A stretch of 64,000 nt of DNA from Streptomyces flaveolus (GCF_000716535.1 NZ_JNWV01000028.1:124001-188000); one strand, 5' to 3'; counted from the first letter of the stretch, positions 23,688 through 32,723 are shown. The notes: a model not told the origin generated them from the letters alone. Numbers and translations: made by a program.

Positions 23688-23761
23688 CTACAGCGCCAGC
23701 GCCTCGTACGCGGTCACCCGCACGGTGCTCCCCGCTGGCCAGGTCGCGTGGAGATGCTCCT
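23688..23761 (-). pseudogene. Orphan gene tail resembling the 3' end of nirD
   Basis: Read on the minus strand from about 23761, a short frame ends VRVTAYEALAL and stops at 23690-23688. The final 32 bp match the true nirD end (GVTAYEVRAL, stop 23802-23800) at about 29 positions. The sequence before that (HLHATWPAGST) is not NirD-like. It is either a duplicated nirD tail or the remnant of another gene joined by recombination at shared sequence. Confidence 0.45.
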
Positions 23762-23799
23762 GACCTGAGCCGAAGGCCGGTCCGGGCCCCACCCCGTCC

Positions 23800-24150
23800 C
23801 TACAGCGCCCGTACCTCGTACGCGGTCACCCCAACCGACTCGTCGTCCAGGCACTGACCGGTGACCAGGTCGAAGCGCTGCTTCAGCAGGGGGGACGCCA
23901 CGAACGGGCGGCCCTGGTGGGTGCCGGTCAGGCCGCGGGAGAGGACGGCCGCCCCCGTGAACGGGTCGCGGTTGTCGACGGCGTACAGCCGGTCCGCGCG
24001 GTCGCGGAAGAGGGCCACCTGGCGGCCGTCCGGCAGCAGGGCCGCCACTCCGCGGCCCGGGACCAGCAGGCTCAGGTCGCAGACCGTGAACCAGCCGTCC
24101 GCCAGCTCGAGCTGGACCTTCAGGTCGGTCGTCTCAACTGCCAGGGTCAT
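23800..24150 (-). CDS. nirD: Assimilatory nitrite reductase small subunit
   Basis: About 116 residues, Rieske-like fold of the NirD family, which lacks the usual cluster ligands. Motifs include GWFTVCDLSLLVPGRGVAAL, DNRDPFTGAAVLSRG and PLLKQRFDLVTGQCLDD. Its ATG overlaps the nirB stop (ATGA), so it is translated with nirB. Works with NirB to reduce nitrite to ammonium with NAD(P)H. Confidence 0.95.
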   Translation of the reverse strand: MTLAVETTDLKVQLELADGWFTVCDLSLLVPGRGVAALLPDGRQVALFRDRADRLYAVDNRDPFTGAAVLSRGLTGTHQGRPFVASPLLKQRFDLVTGQCLDDESVGVTAYEVRAL

Positions 24151-26756
24151 CGCTGGGCGCTTCCTTCCAGGACGTCGTCGGCGGGCCGCAGGCCGATGTT
24201 CAGCAGCGGCAGGTCGGGCTTGATCTGGTCGCGCTCGGGGACGAAGGAGACGACCGGGTCCGGGGTGTCCGGGGCGTTCACGAAGGACACGAACCGGGCC
24301 AGCTTCTCGGGGTCGTTGACCGTCTCCGCCCACTCGTCGCGGTAGTGCGCGACGTGCGCCCGCATCAGCTTCTCCAGCTCGTCGCAGATGCCGAGCGAGT
24401 CGTGCACCACCACGTCCCGTACGTGCTCCAGGCCCCCGGGGATGCGCTCCAGCCAGGTGCTGGTGCGCTCCAGACGGTCGGCCGTACGGATGTAGAACAT
24501 GAGGAACCGGTCGATCAGCCGGACCAGTTCGGCGTCGGACAGGTCCTGGGCCAGCAGGTCGGCGTGGCGCGGGGTGGCCCCGCCGTTGCCGCCGACGTAC
24601 AGGTTCCAGCCGTTCGAGGTGGCGATCACCCCGAAGTCCTTGGACTGGGCCTCCGCGCACTCGCGGGCGCAGCCGGACACCGCCGACTTCAGCTTGTGCG
24701 GGGACCGCAGGCCCCGGTAGCGCAGCTCCAGGTCGATCGCCATCCGGACCGAGTCCTGCACGCCGTACCGGCACCAGGTCGATCCCACGCAGGACTTCAC
24801 CGTGCGCAGCGACTTGCCGTAGGCGTGGCCGGACTCGAAACCGGCGTCCACCAGCCGCGCCCAGATCAGTGGGAGCTGTTCGACGCGGGCGCCGAACATG
24901 TCGATCCGCTGGCCGCCGGTGATCTTCGTGTAGAGGCCGAAGTCCCGGGCGATCTCGCCGATCACGATCAGCTTCTCGGGTGCGATCTCCCCGCCGGGGA
25001 TGCGCGGCACGACCGAGTACGAGCCGTTCTTCTGGAGGTTGGCGAGGAAGTGGTCGTTGGTGTCCTGGAGCGCGGCCTGCTCCCCGTCCAGGACGTAGCC
25101 GCTCGCGCCGATCGCCGGGGCGAGGGAGGCGATGATCGAGCCGACCGCCGGCTTGCACACCTCGCAGCCGTCACCACCCCGGGCGCCCTCGCGGCCGTGG
25201 CGGTCCAGCAGCTCCTGGTACGAGGTGATGCGCAGGGCCAGGACGATCTCGTACAGCTCCTCGCGGGTCTGCGCGAAGCAGCCGCACAGGCCCTTGTCGA
25301 CCTCGACCCCGGACGCCTCCAGCTCGGCGGTGACCAGCTGGCCCAGCACCTTCACGCAACTGCCGCAGCCGGTACCGGCCTTGGTGCACTTCTTCACCTC
25401 GGGCACCGTGGCGCACCGGTGGTCGGTGACCGCGCCGCGGATCGTGCCCTTGCTGACGTTGTGGCAGGAGCAGATGATCGCCTCGTCCGGCAGCGCGGAC
25501 GGGCCGAGCTGGACCCCCGAGCCCGCTCCGGCGGGCAGGACGAGCGACTCGGGGGAGACGGGCGGCACCGAGCCGGTGAGCGCGCGCAGGGTGCCGTACG
25601 CCTCCGCGTCACCGACCAGGACGCCGCCGAGCAGCGTGCCGTCCGCGCCGATGACCAGCTTCTTGTACAGGCCCGCGCGGGAGTCGGAGTAGACCACGTC
25701 CAGGCAGTTCTCGGTGGTGCCGTGGGCGTCGCCGAAGGACGCCACGTCCACGCCGAGCAGCTTCAGCTTGGTGGACAGGTCGGCGCCGGTGAAGGCGGCC
25801 TCATCGGACGCGATGGTGGCCGCGGCCGTCTCCGCCTGCTCGTACCCCGGCGCCACCAGGCCGTACACCCGGCCGTCGGCGGCCAGCGCGCACTCGCCGA
25901 TCGCGAAGACGTGCGGGTCGGAGACGGTCCGGCACTGCTCGTCCACCGCGATGCCGCCGCGCTCGCCGACCGTCAGGCCCGCGTCGCGGGCCAGCTGGTC
26001 GCGGGGGCGGACACCGGCGCTGAACACCACCATGTCGGTGGCCAGTTCGGAACCGTCGGACAGCTTCATGCCGGTGACCGCACCGTCGGCGTCCGTCACG
26101 ATCTCCTGGGTGCCCACACCGGTGTGGACGGTCAGGCCCATGTCCTCGATGGTCCGCAGCAGCGCCGCGCCACCACCGTCGTCCACCTGCACCGGCATCA
26201 GGCGCGGCGCGAACTCCACGATGTGCGCGTTGAGTCCGAGCCCCTTGAGCGCGCCGGCGGCCTCCAGGCCGAGCAGACCGCCGCCGACCACGGCGCCCGT
26301 CGTCGCCCGGGACTTCGCGTACTCCTCGATCGCCAGCAGGTCCTCGATGGTCCGGTACACGAAGCATCCGGTGGCGTCCTTGTTCGGCACCGGCGGCACG
26401 AACGGGTAGGAGCCGGTGGCCAGGACGAGGACGTCGTAGTCCACGACCAGACCCGAGCGGGCGGTCACCGTGCGCGCCTCGCGGTCGATCGTCTCCGCCG
26501 GGTCGCCGATGTGCAGCTCGATGCCGTGGTCCTTGATGAACTCCATGTCGGTCATGGAGAGGTCCTCGGGCGTCCTGCCGGAGAAGTACGAGGTGAGCTG
26601 GACGCGGTCGTACGCCGGACGCGGCTCCTCGCACAGCACGACCACGCGGTGCGTGGCGGTCAGGCCGCGCTCGGCGAGCGCTTCGAGGAAGCGCTGGCCG
26701 ACCATGCCGTGGCCGACGAGCACGATCGTGGGGGTGGCCCCCGGGGTGGCGGTCAT
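24147..26756 (-). CDS. nirB: Assimilatory nitrite reductase large subunit
   Basis: 869-residue cytoplasmic siroheme enzyme reducing nitrite to ammonium. Domains in order: FAD/NAD(P)H reductase (VLVGHGMVGQRFLEAL, then YDVLVLATGSYPF), a BFD-like [2Fe-2S] domain with CSCHNVSKG and KAGTGCGSC around residues 425-470, then the sulfite/nitrite reductase halves with the [4Fe-4S]-siroheme cysteines in VGSTWCRYG and SGCARECAEAQ. Lies between an NAD(P)H-dependent reductase gene (1 bp from its stop) and nirD. Siroheme would be supplied through the chelatase at 37.5 kb. Confidence 0.97.
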   Translation of the reverse strand: MTATPGATPTIVLVGHGMVGQRFLEALAERGLTATHRVVVLCEEPRPAYDRVQLTSYFSGRTPEDLSMTDMEFIKDHGIELHIGDPAETIDREARTVTARSGLVVDYDVLVLATGSYPFVPPVPNKDATGCFVYRTIEDLLAIEEYAKSRATTGAVVGGGLLGLEAAGALKGLGLNAHIVEFAPRLMPVQVDDGGGAALLRTIEDMGLTVHTGVGTQEIVTDADGAVTGMKLSDGSELATDMVVFSAGVRPRDQLARDAGLTVGERGGIAVDEQCRTVSDPHVFAIGECALAADGRVYGLVAPGYEQAETAAATIASDEAAFTGADLSTKLKLLGVDVASFGDAHGTTENCLDVVYSDSRAGLYKKLVIGADGTLLGGVLVGDAEAYGTLRALTGSVPPVSPESLVLPAGAGSGVQLGPSALPDEAIICSCHNVSKGTIRGAVTDHRCATVPEVKKCTKAGTGCGSCVKVLGQLVTAELEASGVEVDKGLCGCFAQTREELYEIVLALRITSYQELLDRHGREGARGGDGCEVCKPAVGSIIASLAPAIGASGYVLDGEQAALQDTNDHFLANLQKNGSYSVVPRIPGGEIAPEKLIVIGEIARDFGLYTKITGGQRIDMFGARVEQLPLIWARLVDAGFESGHAYGKSLRTVKSCVGSTWCRYGVQDSVRMAIDLELRYRGLRSPHKLKSAVSGCARECAEAQSKDFGVIATSNGWNLYVGGNGGATPRHADLLAQDLSDAELVRLIDRFLMFYIRTADRLERTSTWLERIPGGLEHVRDVVVHDSLGICDELEKLMRAHVAHYRDEWAETVNDPEKLARFVSFVNAPDTPDPVVSFVPERDQIKPDLPLLNIGLRPADDVLEGSAQR

Positions 26757-27971
26757 TCAGGAGCCTCCATCGTTGGTGAGCAGGTGGAGCAGGGGACCGT
26801 CGTCGGGGAGCGGCTCCGCTCCCTCCCAGGCGCGGGCGAGCGCGCCGACGGTGCCGAGTTCGCCGACGAGGACCCCGCCGACCAGGCGGTCGTCGCGGAC
26901 GACGACCTTGCGGTAGGTGCCCCGGGTGGCGTCGGCGATTCGCACGACGTCGTCGCCCGGGCGGGGCTCGGTCTCGCCGAACGCGGCGAGGTCGAAGGGG
27001 GAGTCGGGACCGGTGAGGGTCAGCCGGGTCAGGGAGCGGGTGCCGGTGTAGCGGGCACGGGCGTCGCCTGCCAGCAGCTCCGCGAGCGCGTCGGCCTGTT
27101 CCAGGGCCGGGGCGGCCAGGCCGTAGACGGTGCCGTCGTGCTGGGCGCAGTCGCCGATGGCGTGGATGTGCGGGTCGGAGGTGCGCAGCTCGTCGTCCAC
27201 GAGGACGCCCTTGCGGACGGCGAGGCCCGCCTGCTCGGCGAGACCCGTGCGGGGCCGTACCCCGCAGGCGAGGACCACGAGGTCGGCGTCGAGCGCGTAC
27301 CCGTCGGCCATCTCCACCGAGCGGACCGCGCCGGCGACGCAGCGCACGTCCCGTACCCGGCACTCGGTGTGCACCTCGACGCCCAGGCCGGTCAGGTGCC
27401 GCAGCACCAGCCGGGAGGCGTCCGGGTCGAGCTGGCGCTCCATGAGCCGCTCGGCCTGCTGCGCGAGCACCACCTGGGCGCCGCGCACGGCGAGCGCGCG
27501 GGCCGCGGAGACGCCGAGCAGCCCGCCGCCGACGACGACCGCCCGCACCCCCGGCCGCACGGCCTTGGCCAGGCCCAGGCAGTCGTCCATGGTGCGGAAC
27601 GCGTGGACGCCCTCGGGGAGCTGGTGATCAGGGGTGAACAGGCCGCGCAGCGGGGGCAGCACCGGGTTGGAGCCGGTGGCCAGGACCAGCGCGTCGTATG
27701 CGATCGACGTGCCGTCGGCGCAGGCGACGGTCCGGGCGGCCCGGTCGATGCCGGTGACCCGGGTGCGCAGCAGGCCGGCGTGCGGCGGGAGCGCGATCAC
27801 CTCCGGGGCGTACCGGCCGGCGAGTACCTCGGCCAGCAGCACCCGGTTGTACGGCGCGTGCTCCTCGTCGCCGACGAGCAGCGCGGGCACACCCAGCTCG
27901 CCGAGCCGCCGGGCGAGCCGTACGCCCGCGAGGCCGGCGCCGATCACCACCACACGCGTATTCGAGGTCAT
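26757..27971 (-). CDS. FAD-dependent pyridine-nucleotide reductase of the nir operon
   Basis: 404 residues with FAD motif VVVIGAGLAGVRLARRL, NAD(P) motif VVVGGGLLGVSAARAL and the closing IHAIGDCAQH. It resembles the N-terminal reductase half of NirB, and in Streptomyces such genes accompany nirBD as an electron-transfer partner for nitrate or nitrite reductase. First gene of the operon; start ATG 27971. A GlnR-like site lies 23 bp upstream. Likely donates electrons to the NasA enzyme encoded 6 kb away, which lacks its own flavin domain; that link is inference. Confidence 0.9.
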   Translation of the reverse strand: MTSNTRVVVIGAGLAGVRLARRLGELGVPALLVGDEEHAPYNRVLLAEVLAGRYAPEVIALPPHAGLLRTRVTGIDRAARTVACADGTSIAYDALVLATGSNPVLPPLRGLFTPDHQLPEGVHAFRTMDDCLGLAKAVRPGVRAVVVGGGLLGVSAARALAVRGAQVVLAQQAERLMERQLDPDASRLVLRHLTGLGVEVHTECRVRDVRCVAGAVRSVEMADGYALDADLVVLACGVRPRTGLAEQAGLAVRKGVLVDDELRTSDPHIHAIGDCAQHDGTVYGLAAPALEQADALAELLAGDARARYTGTRSLTRLTLTGPDSPFDLAAFGETEPRPGDDVVRIADATRGTYRKVVVRDDRLVGGVLVGELGTVGALARAWEGAEPLPDDGPLLHLLTNDGGS

Positions 27972-27993
27972 GCCCCGAGCGTGCGGCCCCGAC

Positions 27994-28020
27994 GTTACCC
28001 GGCAGCATCACGTCTGTTTC
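27994..28020. promoter_or_regulatory. Possible GlnR site upstream of the nir operon
   Basis: GTTAC, GCATC and GTTTC occur with exactly 6-nt spacers (27994-28020), that is GAAAC-n6-GATGC-n6-GTAAC on the minus strand. The 11-bp spacing fits the GlnR operator pattern of alternating GTnAC and GAAAC half sites, though the central element is a poor match. Confidence 0.45.
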
Positions 28021-28115
28021 CCGGGAGGAACGCTGCCCTCAGCGGACGGGGGCCGCAGGTGTGAGGGGGTTGCGCGGGGACGGGGGCGGGGTGTGAGGCC
28101 GGCGCGGCCCGGCGG

Positions 28116-29003
28116 TCACCGGGTGCGCAGCAGGTCCACCAGGCCGGTGGTGTCCTCCGTGCCGTGGCCGTCGGCCAGGCGGCGGCGCATCAGCTCCAGG
28201 AACGGGTTGAGCAGGTCCGGGCGTACGCCCTGCTCCCGGGCCGTGCGCAGCAGCGTGTCCGTGCCCGCCACCTGCATCTGAAGAGTGGAGACGACGCCGG
28301 TCGTGTAGTCGCCCGACTCCAGCCGTTCGGCCGCCTGGTGCGCCGAGCCGGCCATCGCGTTCAGCCAGGGCACGAGCAGCGCGGCGAAGTCCCCGGGCGC
28401 CACGTCGGTCCCGCGCAGCAGCGCGAACGCGTGCGTGATGCCCGCGAACATGCCGTACATCCCGCTCAGCAGCGCCACGTCGTGCAGCGCGGCGTGGCCG
28501 GGGTCGATGCCGACGTACTCGGTGCCGGCCGGGACGGCGAGGGTGTCCCGGTGCTCGTCGAACAGGTCACGGTGGCCGCTGTAGAGCACGAAGGCACCGG
28601 GCGCGCCGATCATCGGCGGTACGGCCATGATGCCGCCGTCCAGGAAACGGGCGCCGCGCTCCTCGGCCCAGGTGGCGCGTGCCCGGCCCTCGGCGGGGGT
28701 GCCGGTGGTGAGGTTCACCAGGTCACGGCCGGCCAGATCGGCACCGTCCAGGGCGGCGCCCACCGAGGCGTCGTCCAGCAGGCAGGCCACGACGAGCCGG
28801 TTCGCGGCCACCGCCCGAGCCGCGCTGGGGGCCGCCACCGCTCCTTCGGCGGTCAGCCCGGCCATGCGCTCGGGCGTGCGGTTCCAGACGGTCAGCGGAT
28901 GCCCTGCGGCGAGCCAGGCCCGCCCGAGCGCGGTGCCCATCGCGCCGGTGCCGAGCAGGGTCAGGGGGGTGCGGGGGCCGGAGGAAGGGGAGTTGTCGGT
29001 CAT
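28116..29003 (-). CDS. Imine reductase-type NAD(P)-dependent dehydrogenase
   Basis: 295 residues of the beta-hydroxyacid dehydrogenase/imine reductase fold. The N-terminal Rossmann motif is LLGTGAMGTALGRAWL followed by WNRTPERM, whose Arg after the second strand favours NADPH. The C-terminal helical domain has the stretch HDVALLSGMYGMFAG, where the Asp corresponds to the catalytic position of the Asp-type imine reductases; a conserved Lys typical of hydroxyisobutyrate dehydrogenases is absent. Divergent from an HxlR regulator with a palindrome in the 98-bp gap. Confidence 0.88.
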   Translation of the reverse strand: MTDNSPSSGPRTPLTLLGTGAMGTALGRAWLAAGHPLTVWNRTPERMAGLTAEGAVAAPSAARAVAANRLVVACLLDDASVGAALDGADLAGRDLVNLTTGTPAEGRARATWAEERGARFLDGGIMAVPPMIGAPGAFVLYSGHRDLFDEHRDTLAVPAGTEYVGIDPGHAALHDVALLSGMYGMFAGITHAFALLRGTDVAPGDFAALLVPWLNAMAGSAHQAAERLESGDYTTGVVSTLQMQVAGTDTLLRTAREQGVRPDLLNPFLELMRRRLADGHGTEDTTGLVDLLRTR

Positions 29004-29037
29004 GGCGACTAGGCTCGTCGGAGGAACCGCCGAGCAG

Positions 29038-29049
29038 AAGTACGTACTT
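29038..29049. promoter_or_regulatory. Palindrome between imine reductase and hxlR-type genes
   Basis: AAGTACGTACTT is a perfect 12-bp palindrome followed by GCAAGT. Its position between divergent genes and the GTACTT words fit binding by the adjacent HxlR-family regulator. Confidence 0.6.
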
Positions 29050-29101
29050 GCAAGTGGGTGGTTACCGGCGGGAAAGCGTGCGGGTCGGAAGGGGGAACAC
29101 C

Positions 29102-29449
29102 ATGCCGGTGGGACGGCGGCCGGGGGCGTACGTCTGCGGTACCGACGCGGCGATGGACATCATCGACGGCAAGTGGAAGGTGTCGATCCTGTGGGCGCTG
29201 GGCCAATGCGGCACGTGCCGCTTCGGTGAGCTGCGCCGGCGGCTTCCGGGCGTCACGGAGAAGGTGCTCGCCGCGCACCTGCGCGAGCTGGAGGCCGACG
29301 GCATCGTGCACCGCGAGGAGTACGACGAGGTGCCGCCGCGCGTCGAGTACTCGTTGACCGAGCGCGGTACCGAGCTGAACGAGGCGCTGGCACCCCTGGG
29401 CACGTGGGGCGAGCGACACGTGCTGGGCGCGGCACCGGCACCGCGCTGA
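29102..29449 (+). CDS. HxlR-family transcriptional regulator
   Basis: 115 residues. Contains the HxlR signature (GKWKVSILWALGQCGTCRFGEL, then LPGVTEKVLAAHLREL, DGIVHREEYDEVPPRVEYSL). A Cys lies in the N-terminal YVCGTDAAMDII and others in CGTC, common in redox- or aldehyde-sensing members. ATG 29102 is used because the family starts a few residues before the YVCG motif and GGGGGA precedes it; an earlier in-frame start at 29048 would cover the palindrome. Probably controls the divergent imine reductase. Confidence 0.93.
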   Translation: MPVGRRPGAYVCGTDAAMDIIDGKWKVSILWALGQCGTCRFGELRRRLPGVTEKVLAAHLRELEADGIVHREEYDEVPPRVEYSLTERGTELNEALAPLGTWGERHVLGAAPAPR

Positions 29450-29454
29450 AGCCG

Positions 29455-30153
29455 TCAGCGGCTCGCCGTCAGGTGGGCGAACACCACCACGTTGCCCTGG
29501 TAGCCGGTGGTCTTCGAGTAGCCTCCGCCGCAGGTGATGACGCGCAGTTCGGGGCGCGGGGCGGCGCCGTACACCTTCTCGTCGGGGAAGTCGCGGGCCG
29601 CGTACACCTCCACCGCGTCCACGGTGAACACGGCCACGGTGCCGTCCCGGCGGTCCACTTCGATGCGGGCGCCCCGCTTCAGCGCGCCGAGGTCGTAGAA
29701 GACGGCGGGCCCCTCGGTGTTGTCGACGTGCCCGGCGACGATCGCGGTGCCCGTCTCGCCGGGGGTGGTGCCGGCCTCGTACCAGCCGGCCAGGTTCTTC
29801 TCCTGGGCGGGCGGCGCGTCCAGGCTGCCCGAGCGGGTGAGGGCCAGGCCCATGAGGGGGGCGTCGACCCGGATCGCGGGGATGCGGATGCGGATCGGCG
29901 GGGACGGGGCGAGGCCGGGTGCCGCGACCCGCGCACCGCCCGGGTCGGGGCGGCCCTCGGCGGCGGACGGCTGCGGTGGGGTGTGCGGGCCGGTGCCGCC
30001 ACCCAGCAGCCACACCCCCGAGCCGAGGGCCACGACGGTGACGGCGGCTATCGCGGTGTCGCCGAGCCGGGCGGCCCTGGCGCTCCGAGCGGTCCTGCGG
30101 TTCCCGGCGGCCTTGCGGTTCCCGGCCGTGCGGTTTCCGGCGGCCTTGCGCAT
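29455..30153 (-). CDS. Class F sortase
   Basis: About 232 residues. A short basic N-terminus with repeated Ala-Ala-Gly-Asn-Arg leads to one membrane helix (TAIAAVTVVALGSGVWLLGG), a Pro-rich linker and a sortase beta-barrel. The catalytic His is in VAGHVDN and the Cys in VITCGGGYS; the Arg is expected in the final strand. ATG 30153 has GAGAGGGGG upstream. Class F sortases of actinobacteria lie beside a small secreted protein, here the gene directly upstream. Extracytoplasmic, substrate unknown. Confidence 0.9.
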   Translation of the reverse strand: MRKAAGNRTAGNRKAAGNRRTARSARAARLGDTAIAAVTVVALGSGVWLLGGGTGPHTPPQPSAAEGRPDPGGARVAAPGLAPSPPIRIRIPAIRVDAPLMGLALTRSGSLDAPPAQEKNLAGWYEAGTTPGETGTAIVAGHVDNTEGPAVFYDLGALKRGARIEVDRRDGTVAVFTVDAVEVYAARDFPDEKVYGAAPRPELRVITCGGGYSKTTGYQGNVVVFAHLTASR

Positions 30154-30274
30154 GCCAACCCCCTCTCCCGGGGGCGGGCCCCCGAAATCCCTTCCCCCTC
30201 CGGGCCGCGAGGGGCGTCGGACCCGGAGGGGGCGGGATGTGCGGTACCGGCGGACGGACAGCGGAGGGTGTCCG

Positions 30275-30784
30275 TCAGATCCCGTCGCCTCTCGCCCGGC
30301 GATGCAGGAGCCAGGTACCGCCCGCGGCGGCGACGGCCAGTGCCGCCACACCCGCCGCGGTCTGTACGGGGTCAGGGCCGAGTCCGCCGCCGACCCCCGT
30401 CTTCACGCTTCCTCGCGGCAGCACCTGCTCGTGTGCCGCGCTCAACGCCACCACCAGGTCGCCCGCCACCTGCCGGTCGCCCTCGGCGCACCGGGCGACG
30501 ATCTCGTACGTCCCCGGCTGCGCGCTCGGCGGCACCCGGAACTGCCCGATCGCCTCGCCCTCGTGCGCGGTGGGCGCCAGCATGAACGTTCCGGCACCGA
30601 CCGCGCCCGCGTCCCCGGTCGCGGCCCCCGTGTCCTTGCACGCGGCCGTGTTCACCGTGACCTGGCCACCGGGTGCCACGGTCGCCGGGTACAGGTCCAG
30701 ACGGCCGGTCCCGGCCGCTTGGGCGGGCGCCGCGGCGGTCACGGCGAGCGCGGTACCGGCCAGCAGACGGGCAGTGCGTCGCAT
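30275..30784 (-). CDS. Secreted protein with C-terminal membrane anchor, sortase neighbour
   Basis: 169 residues. Sec signal peptide (RLLAGTALAVTAAAPAQA), then a beta-sandwich-like region (LDLYPATVAPGGQVTVNTAAC, VPPSAQPGTYEIVARC) with two Cys that could pair, a linker, and a C-terminal hydrophobic helix ending WLLHRRARGDGI. No LPxTG-type signal is visible. ATG 30784 has GGGGAG upstream. It lies 121 bp upstream of the class F sortase gene in the same direction, the usual Streptomyces pairing. Confidence 0.85.
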   Translation of the reverse strand: MRRTARLLAGTALAVTAAAPAQAAGTGRLDLYPATVAPGGQVTVNTAACKDTGAATGDAGAVGAGTFMLAPTAHEGEAIGQFRVPPSAQPGTYEIVARCAEGDRQVAGDLVVALSAAHEQVLPRGSVKTGVGGGLGPDPVQTAAGVAALAVAAAGGTWLLHRRARGDGI

Positions 30785-31015
30785 GGTGCTCCCCAGAGCT
30801 TGTCCGACTCGTCCAGGGGTGCGCCCCTGCCCTACCGAGGTAAGTCGCAGTCGCGGGGATCCGCTTCCCGAGGCTGCGCCGGGACTGCGGTGAACGGGTG
30901 GCGCGAACGGCCCCCCACACGGCCTAGCCGGAGTGCGTTCCGGCAGGTCAGGGCCGTGTGAGGGGCCGGGTGCGAAGAGCACACGATTGGCCCCCACCCG
31001 CCGGCCGCACCCCGT

Positions 31016-31040
31016 CGCCGACAGCCGGGGACCGTCGGCG
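31016..31040 (-). terminator. Hairpin downstream of the metalloprotease gene
   Basis: CGCCGAC (31016-31022) pairs with GTCGGCG (31034-31040) 34 bp past the metalloprotease stop. The rest of the gap to 30785 shows no gene, only GC-rich sequence and a CAGGGG-TGCG-CCCCTG stem near 30813-30828. Confidence 0.5.
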
Positions 31041-31073
31041 GCAGGGGCGGCGGGCCGGGGAGGCCGCGACGGA

Positions 31074-32723
31074 TCAGTTGACGTTGACCGCGCTCCAGGC
31101 GGCGGCCACCGCGTTGTACTCGGCGCTGCCCGCGCCGTAGAGGTCCTTGGCCGCGTTGAGGGTGGCCGTGCGCGCGCCCGCGTAGTTGGTCGAGGAGGTC
31201 ATGTAGACCGTCAGCGCCCGGTACCAGATCTTGCCGACCTTGTCCCGGCCGATGCCGGTGACCGTCGAGCCGTTGGACGTGGGCGAGTCGTAGCTGACGC
31301 CGTTGATGGTCTTCGCGCCGCTGCCCTCGGCGAGCAGGTAGGCGAAGTGGTTGGCGACGCCCGAGGAGTAGTGGACGTCCAGGTTCCCGACCGACGAACT
31401 CCAGTAGTCCGCCGAACTCCCGTCCTTGGACGGCTTGTCCATGAAGCGCAGGGCCGCCTTGCCGAAGCCGGGCTTCACGATCTTCTCGCCGATGAGGTAG
31501 TCACCGGTGTCGGAGGAGTTGTTCGCGTACCACTCCACCATCGTGCCGAGGATGTCGGAGGTGGCCTCGTTCAGCCCGCCGGACTCGCCCGAGTAGGTCA
31601 GCGCGGCGGTCTTGGACGTCACGCCGTGGGTCATCTCGTGCCCGGCGACGTCGAGGGCGACCAGCGGCCCGAAGGTGGTGCCGTCACCGTCGCCGTAGGT
31701 CATGCAGAAGCAACTGTCGTCCCAGAAGGCGTTGTTGTAGTTGCTGCCGTAGTGGACGCGGTTGTACGAGCCCTTGCCGTCGCCCGCGATGCCGTTGCGG
31801 CCGTGGATGTTCTTGTAGTAGTCCCAGGTCTCGTTGGTGCCGTACTGGGCGTCGACGGCGGCCGAGGCGCGGTCCGCCGTGGTGCCCGAGCCCCAGTGGT
31901 TGTCGGCGTCCGTGAACAGGGTCGCGGGGGCCCGGCTGAAGCAGATGCCGAAGATGCACAGGTCGGTCTTGCCCTCGGCGTCACCGGTGTAGGTGTTGCC
32001 CCGCGTCGGGTCCTTGAGCTGGTACGACGTCCCCGACTGGGTGGTCTCCAGCGGCACCGTGCCGCTGTAGAGCCCCTTGCCGTCGCCGGTGGCCGTCTCG
32101 ATGCTGTCCCAGGCGTCGATCTGCGCGCCGGTGCGCGCGTCGGTCAGCACGGTCCGGGCGACGGGGTTGCCGAGCGAGTCCAGGCCGGCCGCGTCGGTGC
32201 GCCAGGCCAGCTTCGGGCTGCCGTGCAGGGCGTCGACCACCAGCACCGGCTTGGCCTTGGCCTGCTTCAGCGTCGTGCCGGGGTTGGCCGCGCGCAGGGC
32301 GCTCACCGCGAGACCGGCGGCCCTGGGGCCGGAGACCCGCGGGGTGACGGAGGGCACGGAGATCGCCTGCCGGGTGGCCCGGTCGGCGCTGCGGTAGGCG
32401 CCGTCGGGAGCGAGGTGGACGACGAAGTCGCCGCCCAGAACGGGGAGCTGACGGTAGGTGCGGTCGTAGCGGACGTGCTGGGTGCCGTCCTTGTCCACGA
32501 CCACGTCCCGGACGCTGGTGTCCTGGGGGGCGGTGAGGCCCAGGGCCGTCGCGTGGGCCAGGAGGGCCGACGCCGCGTTCTCGACCGCGGTGGCCCGGGT
32601 CGGCCGGGCGTCGGCGTGGGCGGCGGGGGAGAGGCTGACGGCCAGCAGGGTCGCCGTGGTCAGGGCGACACCGGCGGTGGCTGTGCGACGGGTTCCTCGG
32701 ACGTGCTGCCGTATCCGGCTCAT
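31074..32723 (-). CDS. Secreted M4-family (thermolysin-like) neutral metalloprotease
   Basis: About 549 residues as a preproenzyme. Signal peptide ends near AAHADA. The FTP/PepSY propeptide spans roughly residues 45-200. The mature zinc protease carries HEMTH (two zinc His and the catalytic Glu) and GGLNEATSDILG (third zinc ligand Glu) and the C-terminal His of DVHYSSGVANHFAY. The TDLCIFGICFSR and DDSCFCMTYGDG stretches hold extra Cys pairs. ATG 32723 has GAGGAG upstream. Degrades extracellular protein. A palindrome near the -35 region suggests specific control. Confidence 0.95.
   Translation of the reverse strand: MSRIRQHVRGTRRTATAGVALTTATLLAVSLSPAAHADARPTRATAVENAASALLAHATALGLTAPQDTSVRDVVVDKDGTQHVRYDRTYRQLPVLGGDFVVHLAPDGAYRSADRATRQAISVPSVTPRVSGPRAAGLAVSALRAANPGTTLKQAKAKPVLVVDALHGSPKLAWRTDAAGLDSLGNPVARTVLTDARTGAQIDAWDSIETATGDGKGLYSGTVPLETTQSGTSYQLKDPTRGNTYTGDAEGKTDLCIFGICFSRAPATLFTDADNHWGSGTTADRASAAVDAQYGTNETWDYYKNIHGRNGIAGDGKGSYNRVHYGSNYNNAFWDDSCFCMTYGDGDGTTFGPLVALDVAGHEMTHGVTSKTAALTYSGESGGLNEATSDILGTMVEWYANNSSDTGDYLIGEKIVKPGFGKAALRFMDKPSKDGSSADYWSSSVGNLDVHYSSGVANHFAYLLAEGSGAKTINGVSYDSPTSNGSTVTGIGRDKVGKIWYRALTVYMTSSTNYAGARTATLNAAKDLYGAGSAEYNAVAAAWSAVNVN

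Noticed and set aside
30153..30351. N-terminal extension of the class F sortase
   Set aside because: The frame stays open upstream but the residues are Arg/Pro-rich noise; the ribosome site and basic-plus-hydrophobic N-terminus place the start at 30153.
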